A DNA stretch of 34,102 nucleotides from Fragilaria crotonensis (taxonomy: Eukaryota > Bacillariophyta > Fragilariophyceae > Fragilariales > Fragilariaceae), in NCBI GenBank assembly GCA_022925895.1, contig JAKSYS010000666.1, positions 1-34,102 on the forward strand. The letters run 5' to 3'. Below the pieces are notes generated by a model, which did not search any database, had not been told where the DNA came from, and saw only the letters and a list, made by a program, of their open reading frames with translations. Position numbers and translations under genes: made by a program. Of this stretch, positions 11,429-21,890 are shown piece after piece; the first letter of the stretch is position 1; each line of letters opens with the position of its first letter.

Positions 11429-13737
11429 GATAACTGCTTTCTAATGAATGTACCTGCAAACTGGAATGAAAAGTGTTCAAGAAGTGAATAGAAACCTCTT
11501 GAAACTGGGTTAGAACTTGTTATTCGGTCAGTCTCATCAACGAAAAAACGTTGGTTGCTGTCGTCGTTGTGTACTCGTACTCAATATGCGTTTTATTATC
11601 TGTGCTGGACACAGCCGCTGTGGAAACGCAACACGCTAAAACGCTACAACAGGCACGAGCGGGATAACCAGGTCTTCCTTCGATTTTTTTGATTCGTGGC
11701 GCAGACAATCGTTGTGGAAGAAATCCAACTCGGGTTTTGGAAAATTCAACGAAATTTGGTCAGACAAACATACGCTTGACTGACTCACGTTCCTCGAACT
11801 TCGTGACACCGGTACGAACACTGGAACTTGTACACGTTTTGGAGTTACACTACTGCTCGTGATTGGCTTCTCGAGAATGCAGCGACAAATGACTTGGCTC
11901 CCGATTCAGACGTATGGATCGCAGACATGTTCTCTCCGAGCGCTGTCATCGAAGAAAGCAGATCAGGGTCGAAACCACCAGGATGACGAATTTTGACGTC
12001 AGCAAGATGTCACGGAATGTTTCATCAAGGGAATTTCGGTTATGAAACTGAAACATGGGCACATGTATTCCTCTATTTATATAGCTTGAATTTTGAAATG
12101 TCATACTAGGGATACACACGTTGTATGGAGTTCTACCTACTGTATTAGGTGCCGTTAGAACCTTTGTGTGAGCCATTGAGCCGCGCCCATATTCAAATTT
12201 GACAGCCACGAGAGTCCCTGTACAAGAATACTGATACGTACATTTTTACGGAACCGGATTCGGCACACAATTGGATTCACAATTCCAATAAAATGTAATT
12301 TGGGACAATGGACCCCAGCTGACAATCTGCTTGTAATATCTCTGTAGTTCACTTCTTTTTTCTTTCCACTCTGTGCATTTACAGAACATGTAGTAATTGT
12401 AGTCATTATTTGTGGAAATGGGATTGAAGCTCTCTGCTTTTGATTGATAATCTTATCATTTTTCTGAGGAGGATGACACCAACACCAGTGTACAAGCACC
12501 GGTATCGCATCAATTCCATATCGACAAATCTCACGACGGTAATGCCGGAGTACTGTACCAGGCAGCCTGAGTACTCCAGTGTAGTAGTAGATGTAGACCT
12601 GCGTAGTCTCCAGTACAGTTAGTGGATGTACAGCAAATGTAGGCTTCGAAGTAAGACGTATATTGAACTCGGGTACGTGGGCCACTCGAAATATTTTGTA
12701 CTGTAGTATAATACCCTGATGACAAGTTACGAACATCATTCTCTCTTTCTGTACGGCCTTACGTAGAGGTGAGTATGACATACTTGTATACCACTCGCAG
12801 GTATGCACACCAGGTAGGAACATATTCGAGTGCATGTGCATGCCGTTAACGCCAACAGAACAATCGCAACGGGAATGTGATGCACACATAATGTAAGATT
12901 CCCATCGTCAATTAGCTACGCGTGGAATTAATTTTCTACGCAATCTTTGTGTATGGACTCCACATGCTGACGTCAAAAATCGTCACTCTGGTGGTTTCGA
13001 CTCGGATCTGAAAATGCACAAAACGGGAGTACGCGAGCAACACTCCAGCAATGTGCAGTACTGAGACTTCGTAGAATTCGGAGAAAAGGAATTGTCGTAC
13101 CAGTACCAGCGACGAGTATTGTAGACAACACTGCGCGCGACTTCGCATTCGGCCTTCGGCGTCCATTCTCAAAACAGAAGGTCGTGCGTCGTGCAGTCGT
13201 GCATTCGTGCATTCTGCTTTTCCACGCAATACCGGTAGACTACTTGGCGACGATACGCATTTGGAGTGAGCTTGGTACATATCATACGGTACCAAGCACC
13301 TGGTACCGGTACTTGCACTTGACTGTCAAAGTGTAGTACGTACTGTACGTACTGGACAAGTACCCGGTGTGCTACTCAGGAGGTTGCGGAAAATTGACTT
13401 TCGCTACTGGAAACGAGTACTGGACTATTCTAGATGCAGACACCAGCACACCGCAGTTCTTGTGTGCCACCATTCCACGTTGCGAGGTAGTGCAACCTTT
13501 AAAACCCCAAATTCGAACTCACTACAATATTTCATTTACGTCAATATCAGCTGGACCAATTTTGATTGCTGATGCGGAGAACGTGCTAATCGTTTGTTAT
13601 ATTAAAAAACGACATACACATTTTCAATTGATGTCAATTACATTGTTGATACGATTGTACTATATGTAAGGATCATGTAATTACTCCGAAAATAGATATC
13701 CGCATCAGGGTTAGTAAGCCGTGACCATAGTTCAGGT
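11429..13737. other. Long intergenic region, GTAC-rich, no gene recognised
   Basis: About 2.3 kb lie between the start of HECT copy 1 and the left TGACTCA array. Several open frames occur, the longest on the minus strand at 12155-12889, but they have no recognisable domain and Cys/Arg/Ser-rich composition. The DNA is dense in overlapping GTAC palindromes (12545-12610 and 13280-13365). No RNA gene is identified. Confidence 0.5.
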
Positions 13738-13888
13738 AAAGTGACTCATGGTGAGCAAATGACTCTGGTGAAGTGACTCATGGTGAGCAAATGACTCAGG
13801 TAAAATGACTCATGGTGAGCAAATGACTCATGTAAAACGACTCAGGGTGAGCAAATGACTCAGGTAGAACGACTCATGCAGAGAAAAT
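13738..13888. repeat. Left TGACTCA array (boundary of mobile nest)
   Basis: Nine copies of the core YGACTC[A/T], most of them within AATGACTCATGG or AACGACTCAGG, occur in about 150 bp. Several are joined by the spacer GGTGAGCAA. The last unit reads AACGACTCATGCA. A matching array lies at 23267-23416 in the same orientation, and no such cluster is seen elsewhere in the window. The two arrays enclose all the transposase genes. Confidence 0.8.
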
Positions 13889-14095
13889 GATGCACCCAAC
13901 AGAACTCAACCAAAAACAAACCGGCATCGAAAACCTGAAAATATCTCCCAACACGAACTCGAAAGCTCAACTGATGTCGTTGCTCCTGTTTCAACGGTAC
14001 TCCCACGGTCACGATGCACGACTTCAGTTTAAAATTCAGCACACTTTCTGCACAGCTCCCAATGACTACCACAGGGGAGCAATCAGCCTCTGCTG

Positions 14096-14578
14096 ATGAG
14101 CCACCATGGAGAAACAGCAATGCGCAAAAAGGAGCTACGCAATCTTTTGACAACTGGAACAGTGCCGAGTGTGTCGGGAATCATGTCGCCTGCAGACGTA
14201 TGGAAGACGTTCTGTGCTCCTCGACCAGAGTTTTCAGGATTTCTCTACCAAAAGTTTCCTCAACGGCTTCGAGCAATGCAGAAGCAGCAACTTTCCAAGA
14301 GTGGCAGGGCTGCAGAAGAGAATGCTGCACTGCTGCATGACAGGATTCATTTCCCAACACCTACGCACAATTATCGTGGCGAGTTGCAATGGCATGGTTC
14401 AGAGGCTGAACGGCTTCTCAAATTTGATGTTTCCATCAAGAACCATGAGAGGATGACTCCGCATCAGCTCTATCATACTAGAATTCAGTACCAAGAGTAC
14501 CCCTTGGAGGTCGTCCGAAAACACATTCATCAGGAAGTTCGATTGTTGAAACTGAAATCTCAATACGGCATTAAGTGA
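14096..14578 (+). CDS. Unknown 160-aa protein near left end of mobile nest
   Basis: I do not recognise this protein. It begins at ATG 14096 (MSHHGETAMRKKEL) in a favourable context and ends KLKSQYGIK. The composition is coding-like: basic, with many His, Arg and Gln residues, and a C-terminal half (TRIQYQEYPLEVVRKHIHQE) that looks helical. There is no signal peptide or membrane segment. Other frames are open just upstream (from 13887 and 14014), so the N-terminus could be longer if a base is missing there. Its place, just inside the TGACTCA array, suggests that it belongs to the element. Confidence 0.5.
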   Translation: MSHHGETAMRKKELRNLLTTGTVPSVSGIMSPADVWKTFCAPRPEFSGFLYQKFPQRLRAMQKQQLSKSGRAAEENAALLHDRIHFPTPTHNYRGELQWHGSEAERLLKFDVSIKNHERMTPHQLYHTRIQYQEYPLEVVRKHIHQEVRLLKLKSQYGIK

Positions 14579-15546
14579 ATGGAGATAAGCAAGTGTGAAA
14601 GAAAATCACTATTGAAGCTGGTTAGACATTAGTTATTGCCTTAGTAATAAACACTCTGTTCGCACTTCTAACTATCTTTACAATTTGCATCCCTCGCTTT
14701 TGGGCTCACATTGTGGGGTTGCGTCAAGCACTAGGCTTCTTGCATCATCCGATCCCCACTGTTGATTGACAAGTGTGTCTGTATAGTCTACAACTGGCAC
14801 TTGACGAAACGACGGTGAAATCGTAATCGTCAACTTCACAATTGACTAAAAACGTACGATAGACGGTAGGAAAACGAGATTCCGATAAAGAAAACGTTAC
14901 ATTGTGTTCAATCGCACATCAGTCGCACATCATGATCGTTCGTACGGTGACTCGCGTACCGAACACAATTCATACCGTATGCACAATAGTTTTATGGGGA
15001 AATTACAATTTAGTCCTTTTTTAAAGATTTTTCAAAGTAGTACAATGACTTACTATTTAGTACAAATACGTTTGCACTTACAATTTAGTCCATTTCTTTT
15101 GCCCACTTTTTACAATTTAGTCCATAATCACCAAAAATCCAATTTCCACGCCTGCCATCTTCATTTCTCACGAAATGAATGGTACCCCGTCCTGTAGAAG
15201 ACATCAAAATGAGCATCATTGCCGTCGCATTTTCCTCAAACATTTCATTTCCAATGTGTTCACATCTCACTTATACTTTCAGAACTTTACGCTTATGAAT
15301 GATGTTGACTGTGGTCATAATTGTTGACCACAGAGGTCTGTTGCATAAATGGCTCTTCATCCATGATGTCATTGTGGTGCTACCAAATTTCAGGTGTGCA
15401 CGACAACAGTGTTTGACCTACTTCCTCATACACAGTAGCGTTGACTTCATTGTTTGGAGGCAACTGCATCGAACACAGAGAATGGAAAAATCTTTGCACT
15501 CTCATCTGTCACACCACTCGCTCCCCTCAAACCAAACTTCTTGGCA
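14579..15546. other. Intergenic region 5' of Ulp1-MULE gene with short direct repeats
   Basis: No gene is recognised. Three copies of TACAATTTAGTCC lie at about 15004, 15079 and 15111, with a related TACTATTTAGTAC at about 15050. They could be subterminal repeats of the MULE element or a promoter feature; I found no inverted copies on the far side of the gene. Two copies of ATCGCACATC/AGTCGCACATC sit at about 14910-14930. Confidence 0.45.
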
Positions 15547-18500
15547 ATGTTGTCTTTACGAAAGCCTTCTCGTCATGCGCGAACTCAGTTGTTTCCTGGA
15601 GATCCCCGTTTTGGAGTTGTCATCAAACCGCCGGCAAGTGATGTTGAATGTCTAAAAAAAGAGCTTTTCTCAGTACTGCTCTTCTTGACTACATCATCAA
15701 CCTTACAACTTTACTGCCTGACTCGACATTGTCACATACAGTACCGGCTGTTGAACCGTTGCTGGGTAGTCTTGGTGCAGAGGCATTTATATCATCAATG
15801 AATCTAACTGCCTCAATTAAAAGGGAACAAGCGAGAACAAAGAATGATTGGAAAGCATACCAGAATCACATTCGCAAGATTCGCACCAAGTTCAAGAATG
15901 TTCTCAAATACCATGTCAAGGATGGCGATTTCAAGAATATTCTCGATGAAAACATCGAGGATGTCCCACAGAGGCTTATTATTCCAATTGTTCGGGGGCC
16001 ACCTGATAGTCCCGGACATTTCTTTGTGGCATGCTTTGACTTTTCGGTAAATGATCCAAAATTCTTTGTGAACGTGTGTTTCTACGACTCTATGGAGCGC
16101 GCACGAACGAGAATTCATCGTTCCAGTACTGCTGCTGAAATTGTCGAGAAGGTCAACTTCTTCTTTAAGTTCTACATTCTTCATGAAGCCAAATATCAGT
16201 CCCTACACCAGTCAGATGTCGACGTTCTTCAACGCGCACAATACAAAGAATGTCCTCGGCAGAACAATGGATACGACTGCGGAATCTTTACAGTCGCTGT
16301 CGTGTTACATCTTCTTGAACGAAAAGAAGTTGATGAGATGTCTTTCACTCAAAGTAATGTCACAGAAGGTAGGAAACACTTGGCGACGGCTTTGATTAAT
16401 GCAAAATCCCCTTCACGTGAGCAGATTCGTGGCGTTTTCAGGAAATGCTTCCCTCTGCTCTTTGTCACCGAGGAGGGAAACAGTAGTGTCCCAACCATCG
16501 ATTGTACTGAGGATCAGGATACACTATTGAGTGTTCCCTTGCAGGTCTGTGGTGGTGCCAACGACATCAAGGAGACCACCAGTGTGGACGACAAGGATGA
16601 GGACAACATAGCACTCCGGGTGAGACACAAAGATTTGGCAACTCTGAGTGCAAGTGTGGACGACGAGGATGAGGACAACATAGCACTCCGGGTGAGAGAC
16701 ACAAAAGATTTGGCAACTCTGACTGCTGATGTGTTTCCTTCGAATAACAGAAACATAAGTAATGAGGCGAAGGTAAAGGACGACGATGAAGAATTTTTTG
16801 ACACCATCGACACTGACACTGAATCCCAGATGGAAGATGCTGCTGCTTCAAAGACAGAGAATGAAGATAGTGTTAGCGCTCTTTCAGGCGACACTACCTT
16901 CTACGACCTTATGAAGGAAGCAAAGTTGCAGTGCTTTCCAACACTGGAAGCTGTGAATCCTATTGTCGAAGCTTATGAAGTTCGGACTGGGAATTACTTG
17001 CGCATCAAGAGGTCAATCAACGACAAATTTCGTGTGTACGAATGCCGCGAGCATCTGGGGTGTCCTTTCCAAATTCGTATCTCCCGCCGACGAGCCAATG
17101 GAAGTTTTGTGGTCTCGAAGATGAAGACCAAACACAGTGACGTTCGCCGCCCAGCAAAGGCAAAAGATGGGCGGAAATGGAAGAAGCGTCGCCATGCAAA
17201 GCTGAATGACATTGTCGTCAAGGTTCTCAAAACGAAGGATGGTGATCCGACACCGAACGACGTCATCAAAACCGCAGCAAACGAATGCGGTATAATTGTC
17301 CCTTACATGACGGCATACCGTGTAATAACAACCGATGCCGGGGTAGGACGGAGATTAATTGCGAAGAGTTTTGAGCAGATTATCCCGTACGTAGAAGCCA
17401 TGAAGAAATGCAACCCCAAGTCGGTCATCGGATGCACAAAGAGCGAAACCAACGAGTTGGTCGATGTCTATTTCTTTCCTGGTTTTATGAACGAGGCTCT
17501 GAAGTTTGTGCGACCTGTTGTTTCGCTTGACGCAACTCACCTGCGCAGCGAGTACAAGGGAACACTGTATGTCGCATCTGTGTTGTCAGGAAACAATGAT
17601 GTGTTTCCCATTGGGCTGATGATATCTTCTGGTAACGAAGATGGAGCAACATGGACGAAGATGCTAAGGCTTCTCAAGCAAGCATCTCCTATCCTTAGTG
17701 GACGTTCATTTGTCTTTATTTCGGATCGGGATAAGGGTCTCAAGGCTGCCCTGGACGATGTTTTCCCAAGGAATTTGAGTTTAGCTGTGCTAAGCACATA
17801 GAATCCAACGTGACCCAGCGGTTTGGAAAACAGTGTGGACGCTATGTTATGGCGATGGCCAAGACGTATTCTGCAAGGAATGCTGCTAATATGCTGGATC
17901 TGGTGCGCCAAATAAAGCCCAGCGCTGCTGCCTACATTGAAAGCATTGAAAGCGGCGGTGTGCTCTGGAAATGTTCACAATGGATTGCCTGGCAACACTC
18001 GAACTTGCCCCCTCGATACGGAATTGTTACATCCAACACGAGTGAGAGCGTGAACAACATGTTCTCAGAGGCTCGGGATCTGGCGTGGATGGAAGCTTTA
18101 GAAAGATTGTTGACATTATGTCGACAAGGATTGGTGATTGTCGAACGAAGTATTTGAAGCGTGAGGATTCGGAAGTTGTTCCCCGTGTCGCTCAGATTTT
18201 GAAAGCACGTTGGGATGCTGCAGCATCCATGGCAGTGATGGAGATTGAACTTGGGTGTGATGAGTTCAAAGTGACATCATCAGAGTATGGTTCCACTGCT
18301 GACGAAGGCGAGCATGACATTGTCCTCTCCGTCGCCCACGGGTCACCAATGCACCAGCGAAGTATTCACATTGTAAGGCCTGGTGTACAATGGTGTTCGT
18401 GTGGGGCATGGCAAGATTGTATGTTTCCCTGCCGGCATGCCTGTGCGGTGTACAGAAAGTGGAAAGAAGTCGACTTTATGACACCTTGTGTTCTTTTCCG

Positions 18501-18728
18501 CGTGAGCATACGAGCGTTGGGATTAACTCGACTCGGAAATGCCGTTCACACATCAAGAGTCAACGAGATGTTGTTGTGTTTGGGAATGATCCTATCGGTC
18601 AAGCCAGTCCGCAGTTCGGGGATGTACTGAAAACAATGGAGGATACTGGATCTCAGTCACACGTCGGTATTGCTTCCACGGAACTATCTGTCAGGTTGGC
18701 AAATCAGCAAGGTCACAATTTAATATAG
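15547..18728 (+). CDS. Ulp1/SENP-type cysteine protease fused to a MULE transposase
   Basis: The protein appears to combine a SUMO-type (C48) protease with a Mutator-like DDE transposase. Adding one base near 15652 (A run), 17768 (CCC), 18099 (TTT) and 18477 (TTT) gives one 1061-aa frame from ATG 15547. The N-terminus (KPSR ... DPRF ... LST.LLDY) is matched by an antisense fragment at 18691-18990, which supports the upstream start; the ATG at 15648 is the alternative. The protease keeps its catalytic set: His in PGHFFVACFDF (16017), Asp in FYDSM (16086), Gln and Cys in RQNNGYDCG (16260, 16278). An acidic linker with a tandem repeat follows, then a Cys/His-containing DNA-binding-like region (CREHLGCPF). 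The transposase has Asp in VSLDATHL (17529), Asp in FISDRDKGL (17724), Glu in NTSESVNN (18044) and a SWIM zinc finger (CSC ... CRH, 18394-18438). Plant Kaonashi MULEs also carry Ulp1-like genes. Confidence 0.85.
16581..16727 (+). repeat. Tandem repeat in the acidic linker of Ulp1-MULE
   Basis: Two adjacent units of 72 and about 75 bp encode SVDDKDEDNIALRVRHKDL and SVDDEDEDNIALRVRDTKDL. They are nearly identical in DNA as well as protein, so the duplication is recent. It lengthens the Asp/Glu-rich spacer between protease and transposase. Confidence 0.9.
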
Positions 18729-18990
18729 GGGAAGTTGTTGCTAATCCACCAATGTACAATGGTGGTACCGATATATCTTCATCCTGAGAGGGAAGCAATG
18801 GTCGTGTGGGAGATGGAGCTCCTCCTTGGATCAAGTAGTCCAACAGGTTCTTTGTACTCAAATACTTATTCTTGCGCAGCGCCTGCACATCTTCTGCATG
18901 TGCCGAGAGAGCAAAATTGAACCTTGGGTCTCGTGGAAAAAAGTTCTTCTCAACAGCACCTCCTCTACTTGGCTTCTTCTTTGGTGGCAT
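18691..18990 (-). CDS. Antisense fragment homologous to the N-terminus of Ulp1-MULE
   Basis: A 99-aa open frame starts at ATG 18990 (MPPKKKPSRGGAVEKN) on the strand opposite the Ulp1-MULE gene and overlaps its last 38 bases. Its sequence lines up with the start of the Ulp1-MULE protein: KPSR, then FPxDPRF, then DVxxLxK, then LSTxxLLDYLI, and a Pro/Leu-rich stretch. It stops before any protease motif. It may be the first exon or relic of a second, divergent copy inserted in inverse orientation, or a small stand-alone protein with this domain. The two protein sequences are clearly diverged, so it is not a recent local duplication. Confidence 0.55.
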   Translation of the reverse strand: MPPKKKPSRGGAVEKNFFPRDPRFNFALSAHAEDVQALRKNKYLSTKNLLDYLIQGGAPSPTRPLLPSQDEDISVPPLYIGGLATTSPILNCDLADLPT

Positions 18991-19621
18991 AATGAGACAA
19001 GAAATCAGAGACAGGGACTGTCAACAAGGGAAGGGCGAGAACGAGGGTGATTCTGTTGATGATGATGAATGGCTGATGAGATTGTGTTGTGTTGGTGTCA
19101 AAAAAGATTGTTGTTGTATTTGTACAGCACTGTATACGAGCATTTTGTTGTTGGTGGCCGGTCTCCAAGCCCAAGAAGCAAATCTGACGGCGTATGACAA
19201 TGCAACCAGAATGTATCCAGGAGCACACAAGATGACCACATTCTTCCTCACACCATCAAGCCAAGCCTTGTCTAAAGAATAGTAGATTACGACCGTTAAT
19301 TTGTACTGTTCATTCTACAGGACATTGTACAATGCAAATAGATATTGTATGCAGCCCTACTAATCTTTGAGTTACTATCGTATGTACCATCATGTTATAG
19401 TTGTATGCAGGGTACGTACTCAAGACGAGAATTGTAAGTGTTACTGGAGTACAATCATACATGCATACACCATTGATCCTTGGATACTACAGTACAAGTA
19501 CCTGGTAGGTATGCAGTAAGACAAATTACTGTGTTAAAATTCAACTAGAAGATTTTGACGGTTAATTCGAACAGATCATTCTACAGTACTCCGAGTACAT
19601 TGAAGCCGTGGTTGTTTGAAA
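18991..19621. other. Intergenic region inside mobile nest
   Basis: No convincing gene is seen. It includes a pair of 30-bp near-identical direct repeats and several GTAC-rich patches (19410-19420, 19489-19503). It separates the antisense Ulp1-MULE-like fragment from the 597-aa gene and may contain the right edge of the inserted MULE element. Confidence 0.45.
19291..19586. repeat. Pair of 30-bp imperfect direct repeats
   Basis: The repeats are at 19291-19320 and 19557-19586 and agree at 25 of 30 positions; both end in TCATTCTACAG. They flank 236 bp without a gene. They could be the ends of a small non-autonomous insertion or traces of a duplicated insertion boundary. Confidence 0.6.
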
Positions 19622-21585
19622 ATGGCACCTCGTGGGCACATTCACTTGGCCCATTCTTGGTGTGATTCACAATTTTGGATTTGGTCAATGGAAGTCGACA
19701 ACCGAAACAGAATCTCAGACGACAACGGCCAACAACAAGCAAACCAAGAATTGCCCTGTACTGCTCCCCATAGCACAGCTGTCAAGAAGACAAAGGGTCT
19801 GAGCGACGCAGTACTACGCCAGCTCTTGGTAGACATAGAAGAAAAGGGTGGAATATATCAAGTATCTGCCAAAAGTGTTTGTGATCGAAAGCCAGAGCTC
19901 TACGGGAGAACCAAGTCAGACCTGAGAAAGCAGGTTCGCAACAAGATAGCAAAGTGGAAACTTCTCCCAGCAGAGTCATTTCATCAAGTTGCTCTCCGTC
20001 TATTTTCTGGCACAACCTTCAAAATCGCCTCAAGCATTGTTCCATTCCACGGATCCCCGCCACCACCTGAACAAAGCACATTTGGATCACCTCCTCCTAT
20101 TCTGCATCAACCATTGTTTGCATCACTGCCAACAAACCCATCAGAAGCAACAAACATGATGTCCATTGCTACTACCATTCCAGCAACCGCAAGCAAAGAT
20201 ATGACGTACATTCACCGGGTTTTGATGGCGAAGGATTTTGGTAAGTTGTATTGACTTTCTTTTATTCCATTTTGTGTTTGCATTCATTCTGATCAACACA
20301 CCGTTTTCATGTATGATTAAGTTGAGATTGAAGTGGATATTGAAAGCCCCGAGAGGAACAGAGAGGCACAGGTGTTCCACTTCACGGGGAGAAGGACAAA
20401 CGGAAAACTGCACAATGGATTCACGATTGAGATGTGTGTCGACCCCCGTGACTACACCAACCATCATTACCAAGCCTATTTACTCCCCGATAAGCATCGG
20501 ATCTTCATCAAAGTCCCTTCCCAGTGCGCATCGTTCACATTGGATCACGCGCTTGTTTCCGGTAGAGAGAGAGCTAATTTCTGCGACAGAGTGCAGGAGT
20601 CCAGAGATGTGGCCAGACATGCTATCCAAGACAGCGACAAGCGTGTTTACAAGCATATGGTTCTCATGTTCCCTGGCTACATGGAGCTTTCTAATGCCAT
20701 CTACAGTCCCACCACTGCTGATGGAAAGATAAGGATGGTTCCGGTACCATATGAAGGGAGTGTTACATTGGGCGGCACAGAGTATCCCACATTGTTGTGC
20801 CGCGTCGTGTGGAAGGTTCACATTGTTGAAGCAACGGATCGCGTCGTTGAAAGGGAACATCTCAACGAGGGCACTTACGAGGATGAGTTGGTGCAGGCAC
20901 TCAGGGAAGGTATGGCTTGAAGTAGCTACTTTAGTATCTCATATTATTTCTCGTCGATTTTCTAAGCCTTGCCTTCTCTTTTCTTTCCTCCTTCTTAGGA
21001 TTGGAGACTAACTACGAGCAATATATTTCTAGTAGACAACAGTGGCCCACTCATCAGACTGTGGCGGCATCTTCCACAGTGCTGAATAACCAGTATGCTG
21101 CCGTTCAAGCACTCGGAGCTGATGATACCCCAGCATCCATTGTCAACCTTGCTTGTCCGCCAACAAAACTACCAGTTATGGCGTTTGCTGACGGAAGATT
21201 CATTTTGTCGCCCCAGTATTCCGCACCACCCCCAGCATCCATTGTTGACCATGCCCATTCACCAACATCACTAGCAAATATGCCGCGGGCTGATGAAAGA
21301 TTCCACCAGAAGGAGGAGTCTGCGCTGCCAGCAGCATCCATTTTTGACCCTGCTCGTGCAGTTGCTCGTGCACCATCAGCACGAACTGTAGCGTGGGCTG
21401 ATGAAAGATTCCATTTGTCGCCGCAGAAGCCCGCCCTTCAGCAGCATGCTGTCCATCCACCGTCATTTCCACAAGCAGCTACGGCACCCATTTTCGACTC
21501 TGCTCAACGTCTAACAAGAACAATGCAAGCAGGTGCCGAAGGTGCACCTCCCGATGTTCTCATGGATGATGAGGAGGTCATTTGA
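19622..21585 (+). CDS. Three-exon 597-aa protein of the Harbinger-like element, function unknown
   Basis: I do not recognise a named family. Exons are 19622-20240, 20322-20909 and 20999-21585; the introns (81 and 89 bp) have GTAAGT/TTAAG and GTATGG/CTTAG ends, and the spliced length is exactly 598 codons with no indels. The N-terminal part (about residues 55-120) is a compact basic helical region (KGLSDAVLRQLLVDIEEK ... KVRNKIAKW-like) that could bind DNA. A Pro-rich linker follows, then a globular middle (EAQVFHFTGRRTNG ... LLCRVVWKVHIVE). The last exon has three degenerate 35- to 40-residue repeats with PASI and ADxRFxLSPQ. It is convergent with the Harbinger transposase 305 bp away. Harbinger-type elements usually have two genes, the second often DNA-binding; this is a candidate for that partner. 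Confidence 0.7.
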
Positions 21586-21890
21586 AACACATACACAGAT
21601 GCATTGGACGAGTCTGACTTATATCCAGATGTGGATGTCTAGAACTGTCAGAAAAGGAAAGCAATGCTTAGTATTTATTCAAGATGCCAGCTATAGGACC
21701 GCAGCAAACCGGGAACAAATTCAATGGGCATCCCAAAGCCATTTTCGTTCGCTCATAGGCTAGTACATCTGCTCTTTAGTAGCAGTAAATATGGAGAACT
21801 TTTGAGACGACCCGTCATTGGCACAAGCATTTTTACTGCAGGTTTGTCCTATCGACATCAGCTTCCAGTACACAACCAAACCCATCACTA
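21586..21890. other. Spacer between convergent element genes
   Basis: The 305 bp between the stop codons of the 597-aa gene and the transposase hold no gene that I can support. The stretch presumably carries the two 3' ends. Confidence 0.5.

Noticed and set aside
12155-12889. Long minus-strand open frame (244 aa) in the intergenic region
   Set aside because: Composition is unlike the neighbouring genes (many Cys, His and Arg, no domain pattern), and it lies in GTAC-rich non-coding DNA. No splice or start context supports it.
13738-13888. CRISPR-like array
   Set aside because: Units are short, imperfect and unevenly spaced, and the sequence is eukaryotic; this is a repeat cluster of an element.
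15648-17801. Taking ATG 15648 as the start of the Ulp1-MULE protein
   Set aside because: The sequence just upstream in the neighbouring frame is homologous to the antisense fragment at 18691-18990, which indicates that the protein starts at about 15547 and a base is missing in the A run.
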